A stretch of DNA of 59,331 bases from Candidatus Roseilinea sp. NK_OTU-006 (GCF_012931985.1 NZ_JAAFGM010000021.1:1-59331); one strand, 5' to 3'. Positions 17,068 to 26,354 are shown, numbered from the stretch's first letter. Notes: generated by a model from the letters alone, not told the origin. Translations and numbers: made by a program.

Positions 17068-17511
17068 TCACGCCATCGGCTCCTTCCATCGCTGCGGCCG
17101 CCGTTTGGATAGCGCCACGCCCACGACGGCGAAGATGACACGCCACCCCAGGACGAACATCGCGCTGAAGAGCAGCGCCACGCCGGCAAAAGCGAGCAGT
17201 ACGGTCGGCTGGCCGAGCAACCAGGCGCGGATGAATAGGCCGGCCGGCGCGGCGTAGAGAAACGCCAACGTCGAGCGCAGCAAGAGGCGTCCTACCTTCG
17301 CCCACGTCGCTGGGCGGTGCGCGGGGTATGCGCCTAACAGCCACGCTAACAACATGAACGGCAAGCCGATCGCTGCGATCTGTTCGACCGCACGAAGCGC
17401 AGCGTTAGCCATGGCGGTCATGTTGTGGGAGTACTGCCCGACAACGACGAACGCAGCTACGGCCAGCACATCACCGATGAGCAAGCGGTGTCCATAAGCC
17501 AACTGGTTCAT
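17068..17511 (-). CDS. DUF3054 membrane protein (copy 2)
   Basis: The translation is the same 147 residues as at 9090-9533: about four membrane helices, function unknown. It sits between the ABC ATPase and the rhodanese in the copy that keeps a complete binding protein. Confidence 0.75.
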   Translation of the reverse strand: MNQLAYGHRLLIGDVLAVAAFVVVGQYSHNMTAMANAALRAVEQIAAIGLPFMLLAWLLGAYPAHRPATWAKVGRLLLRSTLAFLYAAPAGLFIRAWLLGQPTVLLAFAGVALLFSAMFVLGWRVIFAVVGVALSKRRPQRWKEPMA

Positions 17512-17526
17512 AGAAATTTGCCTATG

Positions 17527-18615
17527 CTAGAGAGAGTCGGTTGCGTCTGTCGCCCCATCGGTTCCATTGCTGCCTGTCTGCTCGAACGCGCGCACCGGCT
17601 CGCGAGGGCGTATGCTGACGCGCGCGCCCATCGGCATCGCCAATGCGCCATCGGTGCGCGCCAGCAAGCGCTCGCAGCCATCCAGGCGCAACGATAGCAA
17701 CTGGTCATGGCCGAAATAGAGCACCTGCTCCACGCAGCCGCGTCCGTCCGGGTCCGCGGATACTTCCAGCGCTTCTGGGCGGATGAGCAACTGCACGCAG
17801 CCGCGCGCAGGCGATGCGAGCGCTACGCGCCCCAGGACACATTCGGCGTAGTCGCCGTATGCCTGCGCCGGCAAGAAGTTCGCCTCGCCGAGAAAGCGCG
17901 CCACGAACGGTGAAGCGGGGCAGGCGTACAGTTCGCGCGGCGTCCCCATCTGCACGATGCGCCCATGGCGCATAACCGCCAGCGCGTCGGCCAGGCTGAG
18001 GGCCTCTTCGCGGTCGTGCGTGACGAACAAGGCCGCCACGCCGCTGCGCTTCAGCACGCTGCGCATCTCATCGCGAAGCGCGACGCGCAGCTCATGATCG
18101 AGGTTGGAGAACGGCTCATCCAGCAAGAGCAACTGCGGCTGCGGCGCCAGCGCGCGCGCCAGCGCGACGCGCTGCTGTTGCCCACCGGAAAGCTCATGGG
18201 GGTAACGCTGGGCCAGACCGCTCAACTGCACTTGGTCGAGCATGGCCATTGCTCGGGCCAAGGCCTCGGCCCTGTCCAAGCCACGCAAACCAAAGGCGAC
18301 GTTGGCGACTACGGTCAGGTGGGGGAAGAGCGCGTAGTCTTGAAAGACCATCCCCACGCCGCGCTTCTCCGGCAGCGTGTTCACCCCCGGCCCGAACACC
18401 ATTCGATCGCCGATGGCGATGGATGCCGCTGGGTCAGGCTCCGGCGTTTCCAGCCCGCTGATCAGGCGCAGCAGGGTAGTTTTGCCGCAGCCGCTGGGGC
18501 CCAGCAGCACCACGATCTGACCGAGCTTGACCTCGAGCGATGCCCGGTAAACTGCGTAAGCGTCTTTGACCCCGAAGCGCTTTGAGACGTTGCAGACGCG
18601 CAAGGCCGGCGTCAT
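17527..18615 (-). CDS. Iron(III)-type ABC transporter ATP-binding protein (copy 2)
   Basis: The 362-residue translation is the same as the 9549-10637 copy, with all nucleotide-binding motifs intact. It is coupled to the permease by a 4-bp overlap. As this copy lies in an operon with the complete binding protein, it is probably the functional set. Confidence 0.92.
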   Translation of the reverse strand: MTPALRVCNVSKRFGVKDAYAVYRASLEVKLGQIVVLLGPSGCGKTTLLRLISGLETPEPDPAASIAIGDRMVFGPGVNTLPEKRGVGMVFQDYALFPHLTVVANVAFGLRGLDRAEALARAMAMLDQVQLSGLAQRYPHELSGGQQQRVALARALAPQPQLLLLDEPFSNLDHELRVALRDEMRSVLKRSGVAALFVTHDREEALSLADALAVMRHGRIVQMGTPRELYACPASPFVARFLGEANFLPAQAYGDYAECVLGRVALASPARGCVQLLIRPEALEVSADPDGRGCVEQVLYFGHDQLLSLRLDGCERLLARTDGALAMPMGARVSIRPREPVRAFEQTGSNGTDGATDATDSL

Positions 18616-20423
18616 AGGCGAGTTTCCCAGTTGTTCTGCGCGCCGGAGCGCGAGAGGCGGATGAGCAGCAACGCCGGCCCGACGCTAGCCAGGACGATGG
18701 TCAGCGCAGGCACAGCCGCCGCCTGCCAGGCCGATTCCGAGGCTAGCATATACGTCCACACCGACAACGTCTCCATGCCGAACGGACGCAGAAACATGGT
18801 GACCGGCAGTTCCTTCAACGTATCCACGAACACGAGCAACAATGCCGCTAGGACGCCCGTGCGCATCAATGGCAAATGAACGCGGGTCAGCACGCGCGCC
18901 GGCGCAGCGCCCAAACTGCGCGCCGCCATCTCCATGTTCGGCGTCACCTTCTCCAGGCTGGCTTCGACGCCGCTGAAGCCGATGGCCAGGAAGCGCACCA
19001 GATAGCCATAGAGCAACCCGACCACAGAGGCACTCAGCAGCACGGCGCCGCCGGTCCAGGCCAGCACGGTCTCGTTCAGCGGCGCCAGCAACAACAACAC
19101 ACCCAGCGCAACTACGGCGCCTGGTATCGCGTAGCCCAGCGTAGCCAGGTGCGCGAGGAAGCGTAGGACAGCGTTCGCCTTGGCCTGCGATCCTCGTGGG
19201 CGCAGCGCGTAGGCTATCCCCAGCGCCACGGCGACGACGAACAGCGCCGCGCCCAGCGACAGGGCCAGCGTGTTGAACAAGTATTGACCGAACGTCGCGT
19301 CGAGCGTGCCCGGCTCGGCGCTCGCCATCTCGGCGACCGCCCACTGCGCCAGTTGGGCCACCGGCAGGCCAAACGCCACGAACAACAGCGCGAGCGGCCC
19401 GACCAGGGCCGCGACCACGCGCGGGCCGGACAAACGAATGGGCGCGATTGGCCGCGAATGGCCGCCGAGTTGATAATAGCGCGCGCGGCTGCGCAATCGG
19501 CGCTCGATCAGCACGATGCCCAGCGCCATCATCATCAGTAGCGATGCCAGTTGCACCGCCGCGTCGCGGTCCATTTGGATGATCCACAGCCGCACGACGC
19601 CTTCGCTCAACGTGACGACGTTGAAGTAGCGCACCACGGCGAAGTCGGTCAGCGTTTCCATCAGCGCCAGCGCCACGCCGGCGGCCAGCGACGGTCGCGC
19701 CAAAGGCAACGCTACGCGCCAGAAGATCGCGCGATCACTCAGGCCGGCGGCGCGCGCAGCGTCGCGCTGCGCAGCCGATTGCTCGCGAAACGCTGCCCGC
19801 GCCAGCAGATACACATACGGATAGAGCGCCAGGCTGAGCACGAAAATCGCGCCCGGCAGCGAGCGGAACTCGAACAGCTCGAAGTCCGGACCCAACCAGG
19901 CGCGGAGCTGCGTTTGGACGGGGCCGGCGTAGTCAAACAGCGACATCGAGACGTAGCCCAGGATGTAACCGGGGAGGGCGACGGGCAAGACCAGCATCCA
20001 CTCGATCAACTTCACACCGGGGAACGTGTAGGTGGTGACCAGCCAAGCCAGCGTTGTGCCCAGCGCCAGCGTCGTCGCGCCGACGCCCAGCATGAGCAGC
20101 GTCGTGTTCAGCAGCATCTCCGGCAGCAGCGTGCGCCACAGATGCGCCCAAATTTCTCCGTCGAGGTGCAGCCAGGTCAGCGCCAGGCCGATCAACGGCA
20201 ACAGGACCAAAAAGGCGGGGATCGCTGCGGCCAACGCGCCGGCGTCGAAGGACGGTCGTCGCCGGCCAACGGCTGCAACGCGACCCGGCCAGGGGAGTGT
20301 ACTTGTGCGTTCCAATTCCAGAGCGGGTGATTCGCGGGCAGGGTCAAGCACACACCCCGACCCTGCCCGAAAGAAGATTATGCCGGCACAGTTTGAGGGG
20401 TCATTTGTAACCGACTCGCTCAA
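18612..20423 (-). CDS. Iron(III)-type ABC transporter permease, two-domain (copy 2)
   Basis: A 603-residue fused permease, the same as copy 1 from about residue 95 onward. The N-terminal part differs by a few substitutions (for example W-R-T-L-L for W-S-T-L-L) and lacks two residues. The frame starts at ATG 20423, overlapping the binding-protein stop; the true start may lie after the hairpin at 20335-20369. Confidence 0.88.
   Translation of the reverse strand: MSESVTNDPSNCAGIIFFRAGSGCVLDPARESPALELERTSTLPWPGRVAAVGRRRPSFDAGALAAAIPAFLVLLPLIGLALTWLHLDGEIWAHLWRTLLPEMLLNTTLLMLGVGATTLALGTTLAWLVTTYTFPGVKLIEWMLVLPVALPGYILGYVSMSLFDYAGPVQTQLRAWLGPDFELFEFRSLPGAIFVLSLALYPYVYLLARAAFREQSAAQRDAARAAGLSDRAIFWRVALPLARPSLAAGVALALMETLTDFAVVRYFNVVTLSEGVVRLWIIQMDRDAAVQLASLLMMMALGIVLIERRLRSRARYYQLGGHSRPIAPIRLSGPRVVAALVGPLALLFVAFGLPVAQLAQWAVAEMASAEPGTLDATFGQYLFNTLALSLGAALFVVAVALGIAYALRPRGSQAKANAVLRFLAHLATLGYAIPGAVVALGVLLLLAPLNETVLAWTGGAVLLSASVVGLLYGYLVRFLAIGFSGVEASLEKVTPNMEMAARSLGAAPARVLTRVHLPLMRTGVLAALLLVFVDTLKELPVTMFLRPFGMETLSVWTYMLASESAWQAAAVPALTIVLASVGPALLLIRLSRSGAQNNWETRL
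20335..20369 (-). promoter_or_regulatory. Intercistronic hairpin between binding protein and permease (copy 2)
   Basis: The same 11-bp perfect stem as at 12363-12397, with a 13-nt loop. Its conservation while nearby bases differ between copies supports a role in mRNA stability or differential expression. Confidence 0.6.
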
Positions 20424-21435
20424 GCAGCTTGATCGCTTTTGTTTGCAACGGCCCGTATTGGGGCAGTGAGGCCAGGTCGGCCTTGAACGAGCCGAATTGG
20501 CTCAACACCTCGGGCGGTTGGGCAGAGGGATTGACCGGATACTCGCTGTTGCCGCCGGGCAGGCCGGCCACGCCTGGGTCCTGACCGCGCGTGGCGAGCC
20601 ACTCGAGCAGCTTAACCGCGTTCTCTCGGTTGGGCGCGTTCGCCGTCACGCCGGCGCCGGAGAGGTTGACCTGCACACCGCGATCCTTCTGGTTGGCCCA
20701 GAATAGCTTCACCGGAAAGTTCGGATCGGACTTCAGCTTGTTGCCAAGGTAGTAATGGTTGGTGATCCCCACGTCGCACTTGCCGGCTGCGATGGTGTCC
20801 AGAATGCGGCTATCGCTGTCAATGAAGATCGGGCGATTGGCCATCCAACCGCGCACTACTTGCTCGGTGCGCCGTTCGCCGAGGTTGGCGATCATGCTGG
20901 CGACCAACGACACGGTGTAGATGTGTGTGGCGGGACGCATGCACAACCGGCCACGCCACTTCCGGTCGGCCAATGCCTCGTAGGTTGAGAGTTCGCTCGG
21001 CTTGACCTTGGCGGGGTTGTACATCAGGGTGCGATAGCGCAAGGATAGCGCATACCAGCGCCCCTTCGGGTCGCGCAGTTCAGGGGGGATGACCGCGTTC
21101 AACACCTCCGACTGGAGGGGCTGCAGCAGCCCCTCCTCGGCAGCGATCTGCAGCGTCCCAACGTCAATGACGAAGAACACGTCGGCCGGCGTCTGCGGTC
21201 CCTCGGCGCGCAGCCGCTCCAGCAACGCCTGCGTCGAGGCGTTGGACAGGCGAACCTGGATGCCGGTCTCGCGCGTGAACTCGGCAAAGACCTTTTCGAG
21301 CGCGCCGTAGTGTCGCGCCGAATACACGTTGACGACCTTCGTCTGTGCTGCCGTCGGCGCGGGTTGCGTCAGACTCAACGAAACCATCGCTAGCGCGCCG
21401 GCGATGGGCGTAAGCAAGAACTTGCGTCTGTTCAC
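20401..21435 (-). CDS. Iron(III) ABC transporter substrate-binding protein
   Basis: A 344-residue binding protein with GTG start at 21435 and a good site AGGAGAAGG just before it. Residues 1-30 form a signal peptide (N-R-R-K-F then a hydrophobic stretch to T-A-A-Q); the R-R-K-F could suit Tat export. V-V-N-V-Y-S-A-R-H-Y is the FbpA/FutA-type start, and later G-I-T-N-H-Y-Y-L-G-N-K and G-V-T-A-N-A-P-N match ferric-binding members with the tyrosine pair that ligates iron. It delivers substrate to the permease encoded next. It is the only complete receptor of the two operon copies. Confidence 0.9.
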   Translation of the reverse strand: MNRRKFLLTPIAGALAMVSLSLTQPAPTAAQTKVVNVYSARHYGALEKVFAEFTRETGIQVRLSNASTQALLERLRAEGPQTPADVFFVIDVGTLQIAAEEGLLQPLQSEVLNAVIPPELRDPKGRWYALSLRYRTLMYNPAKVKPSELSTYEALADRKWRGRLCMRPATHIYTVSLVASMIANLGERRTEQVVRGWMANRPIFIDSDSRILDTIAAGKCDVGITNHYYLGNKLKSDPNFPVKLFWANQKDRGVQVNLSGAGVTANAPNRENAVKLLEWLATRGQDPGVAGLPGGNSEYPVNPSAQPPEVLSQFGSFKADLASLPQYGPLQTKAIKLLERVGYK

Positions 21436-21478
21436 GTCACCTTCTCCTGTTCACTCCTAGCGTCTCTGATCGTCCAGC

Positions 21479-21489
21479 GGAATGATTCC
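21479..21489. promoter_or_regulatory. Short palindrome upstream of the iron-type operon
   Basis: GGAATGATTCC is a perfect inverted repeat with one central base, 44 bp upstream of the binding-protein start. It could be an operator for an iron-responsive repressor, but it does not match the classical Fur box and the idea rests on position alone. Confidence 0.3.
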
Positions 21490-21598
21490 CGCTCAACCAT
21501 CGAGACTTATACCCAGCGCACAGGCGAAGGGCAACACACGCGATCAAGGGCGACGTTTGACCACGCTTACGATGCGGGGTTAACCGGGTTTAACGCGC

Positions 21599-22900
21599 TC
21601 ACGCGCACTTTGCGCTGCCCGGCGTCGGATAGCCGGCGCCGGCGTCGTCCAGCACCAGTATCCAATCTGGCCCAACGGGGGGAGGGACAAACGTGTGTAT
21701 GCCGTCGTTTGAGACTTGTCCCGCATAATGCGCTACCCCGAGGCGCGGGTCGAACCAGTGCACGTTCAAGTGGTCGCTGCTCAGCTTGGATGTGTCCACT
21801 GTCACTGGCCGAGGCACAGGGCAGTACACCAGGGCATAGCTGCCATCGGCATCGCGCGTGGCCTGTACGTGATGGACGCCTGCGCCCGCCTCGCCGACGA
21901 TGAGGGATTGGTCAGGGATACGCGAGAGGAAGGGGCGGCTGAGGAGCAAATGCTTGGCATGCTGCATCTGACCTGAACCGGGAAAGTGCATCGCTTCCTG
22001 CCAAGTATGGCGGCAAAAACTCTTCGGATTCCGGCCTGGGGCAAAACATTGCCAGATCGCGTGGCAACCGTAGGTGTGACCATGCGCGCCGGCAAAGAGC
22101 GACCAATATAGCGCTTTGCGCGCATCGTAGGCCTCCAGGTAGCCCTGGGCAATGTCGAATCCAGCGGGATGGTCTTCGTAGGGCGGTTCGCCGTCCATGC
22201 ATGGCTTGGTCGGTGTGCGCGCGTAGTCGCGCGCGATCAGCTCCCAATTGGGTGCGTTGCGCGCGTGGCCGCTTTGCGCCATGTTGAAATCCAGCCAGTC
22301 GGCGGTGTGCCAGTCTTCGGACGAGGAATGTCCGCCACTTGGATGAAAGCTGATGAGGTGGCGACCGGCGTCGCCGGCGCGCAACCCGGCGGCCATGGCG
22401 TTCACGATGTCGCGATGCTCGGGCTTCTCCACCGGTCGGTCCCCGCCCAGGATCCAGATGATCGGTTGATCGCGATAACGCCTGCCCAGAAACTCGCCGT
22501 AGCGGTAAGCGTTCTCCGGTGTGAAGATCTCCGGCCCGATTCCCCATTTGCGGTTCCACTTGTCGCCCCACGTGGGCAACAGGCCACACCACATGCCCAG
22601 CGATGCCATCATGTGGATGAGGTCATCTACATGTGTGAAGTAGGCTTCGTTTGGGCGAGCAGGATCGTGGTCGACCAGCGGGCAGTGGCCGTAGGGGTTG
22701 GGGGCGTTCAGGCCGTCTTCCTCGGCTAACACCACCGCTTGGATCACGGTAAAGCCTTTAGCGGCGCGATCGCGCAGCAACACTTCAGCTTCGCTGCGAT
22801 TTAAGCGGTGAAAAAGCTCCCAGATCGTGTCGCCGAGGTAGAAGAACGGCCGACCATCATCGTGGATGAGAAAGCGCCGGTTGGTGCTTATCCTGAGCAT
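21599..22900 (-). CDS. DUF4038 glycoside hydrolase (apiosidase-like, GH140-type)
   Basis: From ATG 22900 the protein has 433 residues. L-I-H-D-D-G-R-P-F-F-Y-L-G-D-T-I-W-E-L-F-H is the start of the DUF4038 (beta/alpha)8 domain; W-I-L-G-G-D-R-P and later M-D-G-E-P-P-Y-E-D are its conserved strands with candidate catalytic acids. The C-terminal ~90 residues match the putative collagen-binding domain that usually follows. No signal peptide, so it may act in the cytoplasm on imported oligosaccharides. The frame is open 312 bp further upstream but overlaps the neighbour. The start overlaps the end of the upstream hydrolase gene by 13 bp, so the two are translationally coupled. Confidence 0.8.
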   Translation of the reverse strand: MLRISTNRRFLIHDDGRPFFYLGDTIWELFHRLNRSEAEVLLRDRAAKGFTVIQAVVLAEEDGLNAPNPYGHCPLVDHDPARPNEAYFTHVDDLIHMMASLGMWCGLLPTWGDKWNRKWGIGPEIFTPENAYRYGEFLGRRYRDQPIIWILGGDRPVEKPEHRDIVNAMAAGLRAGDAGRHLISFHPSGGHSSSEDWHTADWLDFNMAQSGHARNAPNWELIARDYARTPTKPCMDGEPPYEDHPAGFDIAQGYLEAYDARKALYWSLFAGAHGHTYGCHAIWQCFAPGRNPKSFCRHTWQEAMHFPGSGQMQHAKHLLLSRPFLSRIPDQSLIVGEAGAGVHHVQATRDADGSYALVYCPVPRPVTVDTSKLSSDHLNVHWFDPRLGVAHYAGQVSNDGIHTFVPPPVGPDWILVLDDAGAGYPTPGSAKCA

Positions 22901-25149
22901 GGCGAGCGGCGGTCGGCAGAATGCTCCGGGGGATCGCCGAGGGCACCCCGTTCTATACGGCACGGCGATTCGATGCGCCATCGGTCGTCGCCGGAGACCC
23001 GCACGCGGTAGTCCGCTCCAAGACGCTCGATGCGAATATCGAAGTGGGTATCGCCGATGCGCAGGCGGCGTACCTCGGCCCAATCCCAGGTGGTCGGCAA
23101 ATTCGGTGTGATGGTGATGGTGCGTTCCGCAGCGCGGGGCTGGATGCCGAGGAAGCATTCGATCGCCGGCGACACCAGCCCCACATTCGACCATAGTTGT
23201 AGGAAGCACCAATCGCCGGGCAGCGCTTCGCTTACTGCGCCGGGTGTGCGGTAGGAGAACGCGCGCGTCAGCTTGCTCACAATGGCCAGCGCCTGATCGG
23301 CATAGCCATAGCGCGCAGCCGCTAACGCCAACAGGCCGGTGTTGATGCTCATCACATCATGCCGGTCGGGATGCAGATACATGCCCCAGGGATTGCAGAA
23401 CTCCTCGCTCTGCAATCGGGCAAGCGCGCGACAGGCCTGTTCGGGCGTGGCGATGCCGACTTCGAGCGGGCACAGGGTCACCCAATGGCGGAGCAACCAG
23501 GGCAGATCAACATCGCGCGGCGCATCAGCATATCGGGCCAGGTAGGGCGCAAAGCGCCGGCGCGCCGCTTCAAAGTGCTCCTGTCGCAGCTCCAGCCACT
23601 CCTCTTCACGTGCTTTCTGCTCCAACTCGGCGAGGGTGCGCTCCACTTCTGGCACGCGGGCGCGCACGTCAGCGAATAACCCCTCGTCTTCCAGCCACCA
23701 CGACTCACGAATGCATCGAGCCAGCGCTGCCGCTTTGTCGGCCAAGCTGTTCCGCAGCTTCTTCGCGTCGTCGTCGGGATGGACGATCCACGCCATATCG
23801 GCGAGGCGAACCAGCGCGTCCCAGGTATATGCCGCGACGTCAACGGTCTCGAAGCCGGCGTGCATCTCCACCGTTTCAACAATGCTGCGCCCGCTGGGGC
23901 ACAGATCGCCGTCTGGATCGTGCGCGCCGAGCGCGTAATCCAGCAGCCCAGCTCTACAGAAGGGATACATCTCGCGCAGGAAGTCGTCGTCGCCCGTCCA
24001 CAGCCAGCATTGGTGCACGGCGCGGGTGAATGCGGGCGTCTCGACCATGTTGCCGACGTTGAACACGACGTCGGTGGTGCTGAGTTCGTGGATGACGCGG
24101 CCCGGCTCGCCGGGGTTGTGGCGCTCGCTCTGTGACCTGAGCAGGCGCAGCGTATCGCGCACGAGTTCGAACTGGCCGCTTTGCAACATCGGCAACGTCG
24201 CGTAGGCCGGGTCTATGCCAAACCACCACGGATACTCGGGCAGCCCTGCGCCCACGCCGCGGCCGATGCCCGGCACTTCGCGCACGAACATCTGGTTGAT
24301 CAGCTTTGACCAAGCGGCTGCCTGGTTCAACGTCGTGTCAGGCGTGATGAGTTGGCTGGTTTCGAGGATGGCATTGCACTGCGCTTGTTTGGCCGCACGC
24401 CAGGCTTCATGGTGCGCGAGCAGGCGGCGATGCGTCGTCAGGGCTTCATTGCGCGATGCCGCCGAGCCGGCGATGGCAAAGCGAACGGTTTGGACGTAGC
24501 CGCCGTCATCCGCCAGGGCCTCGGCGCGCACTCGGTAAACGAAATGCACCGAGGTTCCTTGTCCCGGTGTGTGCTCGACAGCCCATAGGTTGCCGGTGGA
24601 CGCCCGGATCGGCGCGAGGTCGGCGCCCACCACACAGGCCCACGGGTTAGCCGCGTCGGTGAAGACGCAACGCGCCGAGGCATCCACCAGTTCGGTGCCG
24701 TCCTGGTCGTCGCGCATGCCGGCGCGTTCGCCCAGCCAGGCGGGTCGCAGGTCCGAGCGAAAGAGTGCGTGCAGCGATACATCGAACGGCTGCGCTGCGC
24801 GGATGATGAGCGTGACGAGCATCCCCTCGACGCCATCCGGCGCGCAGTCTTGGCGGATGATGGTGAGCGCGTCAAAGCGATATTCGAACTCGACGTAGGC
24901 CGGATATGCCCGGCACTCGCGCGCTTCACTCAACCAGCGCGGCGCGCCTTGCAATGCGTCGCTGATGCCGAACCAGAAGCCATCGAGTAACTTGATCGGA
25001 TGATTCCATACGCCCCACATCTCACCGGGCACATGACCGCCTTCGGAATCGGGGAAGAGGCCGTGCTGATTGCAGATGGAATACACCCGATCACCGCAGA
25101 TGGCGATGGGATCGGTGAGGCGATGCGATTTGAACTGGGCGACGTTCAT
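22888..25149 (-). CDS. Six-hairpin (alpha/alpha)6 glycoside hydrolase
   Basis: A 753-residue protein without signal peptide. The N-terminal ~250 residues look beta-rich. Residues ~270-690 form an (alpha/alpha)6 barrel like amylo-alpha-1,6-glucosidase/MGH1-type enzymes: L-P-E-Y-P-W-W-F-G-I-D, T-G-D-D-D-F-L-R-E-M-Y-P-F, and N-P-W-G-M-Y-L-H near the end. The acidic residues in W-F-G-I-D and E-A-L-P-G-D-W are candidate catalytic groups. A short beta tail follows. It probably hydrolyses a glycan together with the coupled DUF4038 enzyme. The exact GH family is not resolved. Confidence 0.75.
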   Translation of the reverse strand: MNVAQFKSHRLTDPIAICGDRVYSICNQHGLFPDSEGGHVPGEMWGVWNHPIKLLDGFWFGISDALQGAPRWLSEARECRAYPAYVEFEYRFDALTIIRQDCAPDGVEGMLVTLIIRAAQPFDVSLHALFRSDLRPAWLGERAGMRDDQDGTELVDASARCVFTDAANPWACVVGADLAPIRASTGNLWAVEHTPGQGTSVHFVYRVRAEALADDGGYVQTVRFAIAGSAASRNEALTTHRRLLAHHEAWRAAKQAQCNAILETSQLITPDTTLNQAAAWSKLINQMFVREVPGIGRGVGAGLPEYPWWFGIDPAYATLPMLQSGQFELVRDTLRLLRSQSERHNPGEPGRVIHELSTTDVVFNVGNMVETPAFTRAVHQCWLWTGDDDFLREMYPFCRAGLLDYALGAHDPDGDLCPSGRSIVETVEMHAGFETVDVAAYTWDALVRLADMAWIVHPDDDAKKLRNSLADKAAALARCIRESWWLEDEGLFADVRARVPEVERTLAELEQKAREEEWLELRQEHFEAARRRFAPYLARYADAPRDVDLPWLLRHWVTLCPLEVGIATPEQACRALARLQSEEFCNPWGMYLHPDRHDVMSINTGLLALAAARYGYADQALAIVSKLTRAFSYRTPGAVSEALPGDWCFLQLWSNVGLVSPAIECFLGIQPRAAERTITITPNLPTTWDWAEVRRLRIGDTHFDIRIERLGADYRVRVSGDDRWRIESPCRIERGALGDPPEHSADRRSPCSG

Positions 25150-25183
25150 CCGAGGACGAGCGAAAAGGCGGCTGTTGTTCCCT

Positions 25184-25855
25184 CTATGGCGCGTTGGGGT
25201 CGAATAGACCGGTCAAGAACGGCAGGCCCCCTCGACACGCCAGCGCGATCAGCATGAATCGGACCGCTTTGCCGGAGAAAGTAGCGAACAAGAAAGCGAG
25301 CGGATGCATCTTGAGCGCGCCCGCCGCTAGCCCGCCCAGGTCGAACAAGGGATTAGGAAGTAGGGCGAGCAGAAAGACCACGACGGGGCCAAAACGCTCG
25401 GTGAGGTCATGCAAGCGTTGGTAACGCTCACCCTGAGGGAGCACGGCTGTGCCCCCGTAACCGGCCATGTAGCCGGTCATCTCACCCACGGCCGATCCTG
25501 CGCCGGCGATCAGCCCCGTGTGCAGCACCCCGTAGATCGGCGCTGCGGCGCATGCCACCACAAACGCCGGCGCAGGGATGATCACCGTCGCATTGCCCAC
25601 GGCGCTCAGGATGAAGAGGCCCACCAGGCCAAGCTGGCCGAATGCAATCAGCACATCTCGGAAGCGGGTGCTTAGCAGCAGGACCGCAACGCTGATCGCA
25701 ATGGCAACAATGAACATCACTACGGCCCGATCCCGATTTTTGAGAACGCGTTCAGCCGTCGTATCCATGGGCGTCTCACCGGCGGCCTGCTCAGATGCAG
25801 ACGTGCGCCTCCAATGAAAGATACGCTCACCTATGCTGTGCAGTTGTGTCCACAT
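25184..25855 (-). CDS. VTT-domain (DedA/SNARE-associated) membrane protein
   Basis: A 223-residue membrane protein. After a hydrophilic N-terminus there are about five helices with the VTT features G-N-A-T-V-I-I-P-A-P-A-F-V-V-A and G-A-G-S-A-V-G-E-M-T-G-Y-M-A-G-Y-G-G. The family is linked to lipid scrambling or undecaprenyl-phosphate recycling. An internal ATG at residue 30 is an alternative start. The ORF start at 25855 overlaps the MoaD-like gene by 25 bp. Confidence 0.8.
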   Translation of the reverse strand: MWTQLHSIGERIFHWRRTSASEQAAGETPMDTTAERVLKNRDRAVVMFIVAIAISVAVLLLSTRFRDVLIAFGQLGLVGLFILSAVGNATVIIPAPAFVVACAAAPIYGVLHTGLIAGAGSAVGEMTGYMAGYGGTAVLPQGERYQRLHDLTERFGPVVVFLLALLPNPLFDLGGLAAGALKMHPLAFLFATFSGKAVRFMLIALACRGGLPFLTGLFDPNAP

Positions 25856-26157
25856 GCCTTTTCTCTCTGGTGCCAGCGAAGGGTGGAGCAGCCGCCGCTC
25901 ATGGCCGGAACGAAGTGAATCTCGCTCGTCTCGGATACCGGGTGGCGCAACCCCTGTTTGCTGTTCACGCCGTCCACCACTAACGTCAGGTTCGGCTTCA
26001 GGCGATCGCGATCCGCTTCGATCAGCCGCGCTGCAATCCCGGGGTAACGCCGATCGAGATCCTCGATCACTTGACGCACGGTTACCCCATCGGCCTGCAC
26101 TTCGGCCAGACCGCCCGTCAAGCCACGCAACAACGAAGGAATCCAGACCTTTGCCAT
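25831..26157 (-). CDS. MoaD/ThiS-family sulfur carrier with an unusual C-terminal tail
   Basis: A 108-residue beta-grasp protein: M-A-K-V-W-I-P-S-L-L-R-G-L-T-G-G, D-G-V-T-V-R-Q-V-I-E-D-L, and F-V-P-A-M-S-G-G. In normal sulfur carriers the Gly-Gly is the C-terminus, where sulfur is attached. Here the frame runs on for 19 more residues (C-S-T-L-R-W ... C-T-A) into the VTT gene. Either a stop was lost, or the tail is trimmed as in carriers processed by JAMM peptidases. No moaE, thiF or JAMM gene is nearby. Confidence 0.8.
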   Translation of the reverse strand: MAKVWIPSLLRGLTGGLAEVQADGVTVRQVIEDLDRRYPGIAARLIEADRDRLKPNLTLVVDGVNSKQGLRHPVSETSEIHFVPAMSGGCSTLRWHQREKACGHNCTA

Positions 26158-26234
26158 GCCAAAGATGTTCTACCTCAGTAGGTTTAACACTGTGTAGTCT
26201 GCACCGACACGCCGGTTAAGCACGCGAACCGATT

Positions 26235-26263
26235 TTATCCAGATGCGCTATGCGGCCTATAAT
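26235..26263 (+). promoter_or_regulatory. Candidate promoter of the peptide-type ABC operon
   Basis: A perfect TATAAT (26258-26263) with a weak TTATCC -35 element 17 bp upstream. It lies 91 bp before the binding-protein ATG at 26355, which has a strong AAGGAGG site at 26343-26349. Confidence 0.5.
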
Positions 26264-26354
26264 CTCATTCTCATATTCGCGCAGGCGTGGCCGCTTCGTT
26301 CGGCCGCATCCTGAGCATGTGGATTCTTCTGCTTTTGCTATGCAAGGAGGAAAG

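Larger units (their letters stand above)
16553..20911. repeat. Copy 2 of the 4.36-kb direct repeat (iron-type ABC operon)
   Basis: Direct repeat of 8575-12939, offset 7978 bp (7972 after the 6-bp indel near 20310). Its right flank is natural, with the complete binding protein running on to 21435. Its left flank is a fusion to ppaC. The 9 bases GTCAGCAGC at the left boundary are shared by both copies. Confidence 0.95.

Noticed and set aside
22901-23212. Upstream extension of the DUF4038 hydrolase
   Set aside because: It overlaps the other hydrolase by over 300 bp and codes a His-run and Pro/Arg-rich stretch; the domain starts right at ATG 22900.
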